Assembly: GCA_030280995.1 (NCBI GenBank)
Contig: JASXTE010000017.1
Span: forward strand, 23,837,998-23,901,997
DNA from: Hemileia vastatrix
Lineage: Eukaryota; Basidiomycota; Pucciniomycetes; Pucciniales; Zaghouaniaceae
DNA: 64,000 nucleotides
Reading direction: 5' to 3'
The translations under genes and the position numbers were made by a program. Below, piece by piece: positions 60,701-64,000 of the stretch; the stretch's first letter is position 1, and each line of letters starts with the position of its first letter. The notes beneath the pieces were generated by a model that ran no database searches, was not told the DNA's origin, and saw only the letters and a list, made by a program, of their open reading frames with translations.

Positions 60701-60988
60701 AATTAATTCCAAAATATTATCTTTCTCAGTTTCACTTATCTGAGTGCCAAATGATGCTTTTGAAATTTCTGTTTCCAGAAGTTCCAACTCATTGGATTCT
60801 CTTCCTTTAGACGGGGAATTTGTTACTGACTCAATGTGTAAGACAGTGTTAAAAGAATTTATCTTAAATTTCCTTTTACCATTCATGCCAATTGTAAAAT
60901 TGTTATTATCAGGGTCTAATTTTACACCAAATTTAGTCAGAATATCATTTCCAATGATAAAACAGTTACTACAATTTGTATTATCCAT
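57713..60988 (-). CDS. pol: Element III Pol: RT, RNase H, integrase and chromodomain
   Basis: A frame of 1,091 residues from the first Met after the internal stop. It is continuous with the Gag frame upstream, so Met60988 is probably not a real start. Protease C-terminus to about residue 45. RT: LCGDYRALN, D225 in CLDGNKGY, YIDD at 288-291. RNase H: D437, E483, D507, D552. Integrase: H670, H677, C707, C710; catalytic D740, D802 and E838, exactly 35 residues between the last two. A chromodomain closes the protein at about 1040-1091 (EEIVEKAEIEKIL...YDQWIQENEI). All catalytic residues I can check are present, so the enzymes could be functional if the upstream stop is bypassed. The product copies element RNA into DNA and inserts it in the nucleus, probably in heterochromatin. 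Confidence 0.92.
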   Translation of the reverse strand: MDNTNCSNCFIIGNDILTKFGVKLDPDNNNFTIGMNGKRKFKINSFNTVLHIESVTNSPSKGRESNELELLETEISKASFGTQISETEKDNILELIEAFPMAFAHGTNELGLVKEHEMKISLTCDMDNIPASLKKKPYPASPMKRKDIEDNIKILLKMNILEKVETTPKYCVISPVLISYEQDKARLCGDYRALNTFTVDDIYPLPRIASIHATLKGAKYISCLDGNKGYHKIPVEKNPQNFLLITTHMGIYKYVRMPFGPKNAPSVIQKLMDITFHNEMIEGWLMVYIDDIIVFSKTFDEHLIHLRKVFQKMDEIKMTLALKKCKFGFESLKVLGHIVSGLKICVDQNKVAAIKNICIPQSVNDVQSFLGMCGYYRQYIKNYQSIAAPLTTPIKKSEAFIWNNERQQAFDKLKECLMTAPILGLPDFQLPLVLYTDASFIGLGAALHQKQLIVGKMSEVVICYISRTLRSGELKYGATQLECLAVVWALEKLHYYLEDQKFELITDCSAVKSLLNMKTPNRHMFRWQLAVQEYRGQMTITHRAGTLHSNVDLLSRVPLPNNDDNPAYVPESEIINIYGIYIVDLEDEFMQSILDNYNSDPDLSKLITILNDPSNASMNVLIKTLPIKYKEALEKGKFSIEDGFIYYRKKLSNVIVIPPSMKELMLSICHDDILAGHFDYHKTLTRVKNTAWWINMSEDVQKYVETCDSCQKSKRLTGKRAGLLQQIEQPKAPWEIINMDFVTGLPIAGHKSYNSCWVIVDRFTKMCKFIPTHKEVSAKDLAFLWWTQMLNTAGFPKAIVSDRDPKFTSEFWTSLMDVSGCQLKLSTAHHPQTDGLAERMIQTLEDMIRRYCAFGLNFKDNDKFTHDWVTLIPGLEFAYNSTVHSVTGKKPFELWLGYVPNTPAKTLNKLPRLDIHPGTKSFLQMQELCRKHAQECINKAFEYEKKRWDKSHKEQMFKEGDEVLISTLHFNLNGNVKLKDPFIGPFVVKKMVGNNAVEVILYAPYDRKHPVFPISHIKPYHSNDTALFPRRSVRYKHQPEEIVEKAEIEKILKKRHLIKEKGVEYLLRFKNKSSEYDQWIQENEISDLKNL

Positions 60989-61111
60989 TACTACAAAGTC
61001 ACAAGTTACCCTTACATAACCATGTTGGTGTTTAAAGAAAACAGCAGCTTTGTATTTACCAATGGGGTGTAGAACTGATCCAAAACCTCTCCAATTTTTA
61101 TTCTGAAGTGG

Positions 61112-63559
61112 TTAAAGCTTAAACTTATATTCACTATCAATTTTCTGTAATGTATTAGTGGAAACAACTGAACCAGCAGCTCCTGTGTCCAATACTATAT
61201 TAACATTTTCACCAGAAATGATAGCTGGAACCGTGATAGGTGTCATTCTAAAGTTATCAGCTTGTATATCCTTAATGATTTCAGCATCCTCAAAATTCAT
61301 TAAAGATTCATTTGAGTCCATATTTAATATTAGATTTTCAAAGATGGACAAATCATCTTCCAACATAAAGACTTCATTTTCATCACTATATGAGATATTG
61401 CTGTCATAATCACTTGATTCTTTACTTTTTTCAGTTTCAGTTTCAGATTCACGTTGATTTTCAACAATATTTATGTTTTTCTCACATTTGTGACCTTTGA
61501 CCCAAGGTTTGTTACACTTATAACAAGTATTTGTTTCATACTTTTTAGGTACTACAGGTGCAGTAGGTTTTTTCTGCTTCTCCTGAAGTTTTTTTGAATT
61601 CTGAGTTTTTACAGGTTCAACATTTTGCTTATAAGTGGAATACCTTGATTCATACTTATGGTTTAATAATATTGAATTGCAAATATTAATAAAGTCAGAA
61701 TATTCAGTAACATTTAATGTTCTAGCTACAACAATGTCTCTGACAGATATAGGTAATTTGTATATTATCTTATCTTTCCATAAGTTAAAATCCATATGAG
61801 GCTCAATGGCTTTTAATATTTTGTTTAAATTCATTAAAAATACCATAGGTTTGTCACCATTCAACGGATTATACCTAGTCTTCTCATAAAGTCTCTGCTG
61901 AGTAATCCTGAATTTAGAACCTCCAAATTGTTTTTCAATAAGTTGTTTCCATTCAGCCCAAGAGTAGTCTCTACCCTCACTCAAGACAGCTTCAAACCAT
62001 AATAAAGCAACATCCTTAAATAATGAAATTAATTTTGATTTTATCTCTTCATCTGGTAACTTATATGAGAATTTCAAGTTGTCCATCCTTTGAATAAAAT
62101 GCTGCCAATCAGAGCTGGCTTTCCCATCATAAGTTGGGTACTGATCTATCTTAGGCCAGTTCTTCTGATTGGATTTTATCTCACTAATCTTAGGTAAATT
62201 CAACAACTCATTCACTTTTGATAAATGGTCTTGTATTTCTTCCTGCACAGATTTGTGACTTACATTTTCAGATTTGACACTACCACCAGTTGGTTTTAAT
62301 TGTGGTGGTATAGGGAAGGAATGAGATTCACTTTTGCCAATGAAAGGATTATTATTATATTGATTATACTTATGATTATCCTGGTTCATCAGTAGATTGG
62401 CAGTTTCAATCTCAACTTTAGTTAATCTTTGTAGCAACTCAGAGACACTTTGATTTGTCTGGGCAAAAGATAACTTTGTTCTTGATTCAGTTTTTAATAA
62501 ATGTGTTTCATATAATTTTTCTAACTCACAAAATTTGTTTGAAAGGTCATTATATTTATTACTCAATGAATCATATTTAAGAGTTAGAGACAAATGTTCT
62601 TTCACTAATTCTTTATTACGTGTTGCTAATTGGGAAATGTTTAATGTCAAGGATGAAATTGTATCACTAGTGAGCTTAACTGTCTGTTCCTCACAATCAG
62701 TCATTCTATTCCACAATGCTGAAACAATTCTATGGACAGTTGGATTATTGTTAAAATATTCCATGTCCTCCTTTTCAATTCTCTCACTCTCCAGTGAACT
62801 TCTCATCTCACTAGTAGGTGGTTGCAACTGAGGATTAACTGTATTATCATTGTAAATAGTACTGTTATTTTGTACAAAAGAAAAGTCAGGTGTATCTACT
62901 CTAAAACCTAAATTTCTTAAATCCTCCTCTATTTTTTGTACAGATTTAACATCAACAGAATTACCTATATTGTAATTATCAGTATTATGTCCAATCTGAG
63001 AGGGTAAGTTACTTACCAAGGGATGGTTGCCAGTCCTGATTTTTGGCGCTTTTTTCCCTTGTAAGGGTGAGCTGAGGAAGTCAGATGAGGGGGTGCATCC
63101 CTGTTTCAACTGTGGCTTGTCCACTGTTGGTGAAACCAGTCCCATTTCCATTTGTCTACCAGGATTTTCTCCTGGGAGTGAGTGGACCCTCCTTGGGTAG
63201 GGGGTTGCTGATTTGATTGACTGGGCTGGCCTCCCTTTAATTCTGACATTGCCTGATTCATCTGCTGAAACCCTACCTTGCAATTGTTTTGCAACTACTC
63301 TACTTCTTTGAACATGAGAGATTTTGATTCCTCCAACTTCAGAACCTGTTTGGCCAGGTGGGACAGTTGATCCTGAAGAGGAGGAGACGTCTTTTTTATA
63401 GTTATCTTTTTTAAGAGGGCGTCCTTTTCCTCTATACTCATGCTTTCTGGCTGGGGGTACTGTTGTCCCTCCATGGTGATGTCCTGGAAAGTTTTTGTTA
63501 GCTTTAGACCTGGTATTATAAGCAGGCTTTTCACTTACACTATCCTGGGGAGCACTCAT
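61112..63559 (-). CDS. gag: Element III Gag plus protease N-terminus, ends at an in-frame TAA
   Basis: A frame of 815 residues starting MSAPQDSVSEK. The N-terminal 280 residues are basic, then Ser/Pro/Gln-rich, with GRP-core, AT-hook-like motifs (GKGRPLKK near 63412-63440; RIKGRPAQ). A coiled coil spans about 286-391 (SQLATRNKELVKEH and onward). A capsid-like domain spans about 470-635 (QYPTYDGKASSDW; RYNPLNGDKPMVF). A zinc knuckle of the CX2CX7HXC type lies at about 679-692 (CYKCNKPWVKGHKC). An acidic linker follows, then the protease active site LDTGAAGS with D791. The frame stops at TAA (61114-61112) inside the protease, where element I has Glu. Gag here is about twice the usual length for gypsy elements because of the N-terminal and coiled-coil parts. 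Confidence 0.9.
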   Translation of the reverse strand: MSAPQDSVSEKPAYNTRSKANKNFPGHHHGGTTVPPARKHEYRGKGRPLKKDNYKKDVSSSSGSTVPPGQTGSEVGGIKISHVQRSRVVAKQLQGRVSADESGNVRIKGRPAQSIKSATPYPRRVHSLPGENPGRQMEMGLVSPTVDKPQLKQGCTPSSDFLSSPLQGKKAPKIRTGNHPLVSNLPSQIGHNTDNYNIGNSVDVKSVQKIEEDLRNLGFRVDTPDFSFVQNNSTIYNDNTVNPQLQPPTSEMRSSLESERIEKEDMEYFNNNPTVHRIVSALWNRMTDCEEQTVKLTSDTISSLTLNISQLATRNKELVKEHLSLTLKYDSLSNKYNDLSNKFCELEKLYETHLLKTESRTKLSFAQTNQSVSELLQRLTKVEIETANLLMNQDNHKYNQYNNNPFIGKSESHSFPIPPQLKPTGGSVKSENVSHKSVQEEIQDHLSKVNELLNLPKISEIKSNQKNWPKIDQYPTYDGKASSDWQHFIQRMDNLKFSYKLPDEEIKSKLISLFKDVALLWFEAVLSEGRDYSWAEWKQLIEKQFGGSKFRITQQRLYEKTRYNPLNGDKPMVFLMNLNKILKAIEPHMDFNLWKDKIIYKLPISVRDIVVARTLNVTEYSDFINICNSILLNHKYESRYSTYKQNVEPVKTQNSKKLQEKQKKPTAPVVPKKYETNTCYKCNKPWVKGHKCEKNINIVENQRESETETEKSKESSDYDSNISYSDENEVFMLEDDLSIFENLILNMDSNESLMNFEDAEIIKDIQADNFRMTPITVPAIISGENVNIVLDTGAAGSVVSTNTLQKIDSEYKFKL

Positions 63560-64000
63560 ATTGTTCAGAATGACAATATTTTACGTCTACAAAAGGAAAA
63601 AACTCTATGGAATTAGTAGACAAATAATATTAGCAATTATATTACTAATAAAAAAGCAATTGAGCTTACCCTGAATTTATATCTTTATTTATTTAAATAA
63701 AATGTAAGAAAAATTCGACAAAATCTGTTAAAAATATAATAATAACTTTAACTAGACCTCTATAAGGGTGAATAATTAGCTTACCAAGCTTTAGCCAAAT
63801 ACCAATTTAATTGGGTGTTATATTGGTGTCCAAATACCAAGTGAAATTGGGTTTATATTGGGTACAGTTACTACTGTAAATATCTAATTTTTATGATAAA
63901 AAATTAGTACAATTATTTTAAGGGTTCTTTTCGGCAATCAATGAGTTATGATGACCCACTAATATGCAGCAGACCCAAATATTTGGTTTATTTTGAGCTG
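63560..64000 (-). other. Leader (5' UTR) of element III, start not reached
   Basis: Upstream of the Gag start on the minus strand. It aligns to the leader of element I and preserves the empty MITE site near 63829-63840. By comparison with element I, the 5' LTR should begin about 300 bp past the window. Confidence 0.75.

Larger units (their letters stand above)
56398..64000 (-). mobile_element. Element III: young family-A gypsy element, runs off the window
   Basis: The 3' LTR is at 56398-57574, the internal region at 57575-64000 and the 5' LTR is beyond the window. The left flank AAACC (56393-56397) is the expected 5-bp TSD. The polypurine tract GGGGTGAGGGAG precedes the LTR on the minus strand. 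The coding region is one frame of 1,949 codons with a single internal stop. It is the innermost and latest insertion of the right-hand stack. Confidence 0.92.

Noticed and set aside
1..64000. tRNA, rRNA, operons, riboswitches, attachment sites
   Set aside because: I saw no cloverleaf, rRNA core or bacterial-type signals. A covariance-model scan would be needed to exclude a diverged tRNA.

Overview
The window looks like a TE-packed, AT-rich stretch of a fungal nuclear genome. Introns are short (55 and 83 bp), there are no operons, and almost everything is LTR-retrotransposon or DNA-transposon sequence. The chromovirus Gag and the secreted-protein gene with a short intron suggest a rust fungus (Pucciniales). 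From memory only, the Gag resembles predicted proteins of Austropuccinia psidii; this is unverified.

Left part (1-9993): a fragment of a long LTR, two CACTA-like miniature elements (one good, one decayed), a 1.1-kb hexanucleotide microsatellite, an LTR fragment, and the only plausible host gene. That gene (8170-9353, one 83-bp intron) encodes a 366-residue predicted secreted protein with five 12-residue repeats. About 160 bp of its promoter region is duplicated in tandem.

First nested stack (9994-30773): one minus-sense LTR (family A) is split into three pieces (9994-10573, 21164-21231, 30487-30773) by two complete elements. The first is a chromovirus (10574-21158, TSD AAACC) that itself carries a solo-LTR-like insertion containing a miniature element. 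The second is a decayed family-A element (21232-30486, TSD TTAAC) carrying two more miniature elements. Between pol and the 3' LTR the chromovirus carries an antisense, intron-containing reading frame with a Zn2Cys6-like cysteine pattern.

Middle (31097-41653): a candidate 10.6-kb CACTA-type element with related terminal repeats, a 3-bp TSD and no transposase ORF. It is filled by a tandem array of 607-bp units, each centred on a 46-nt near-perfect palindrome. The array is followed by a solo LTR with a 4-bp TSD and by an inverted copy of the unit.

Second nested stack (41973-64000): a copia remnant is interrupted by a minus-strand gypsy element (43924-51316). That is interrupted by a minus-strand chromodomain element (51317-56397), and that by a younger, nearly intact family-A element (56398 to past the window end). 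The outermost insertion has the best reading frame, with a single internal stop codon over about 1,950 codons, as expected from the order of insertion.

All boundaries were read by eye from terminal motifs and paralogous copies inside the window. Positions given as approximate may be off by a few bases.
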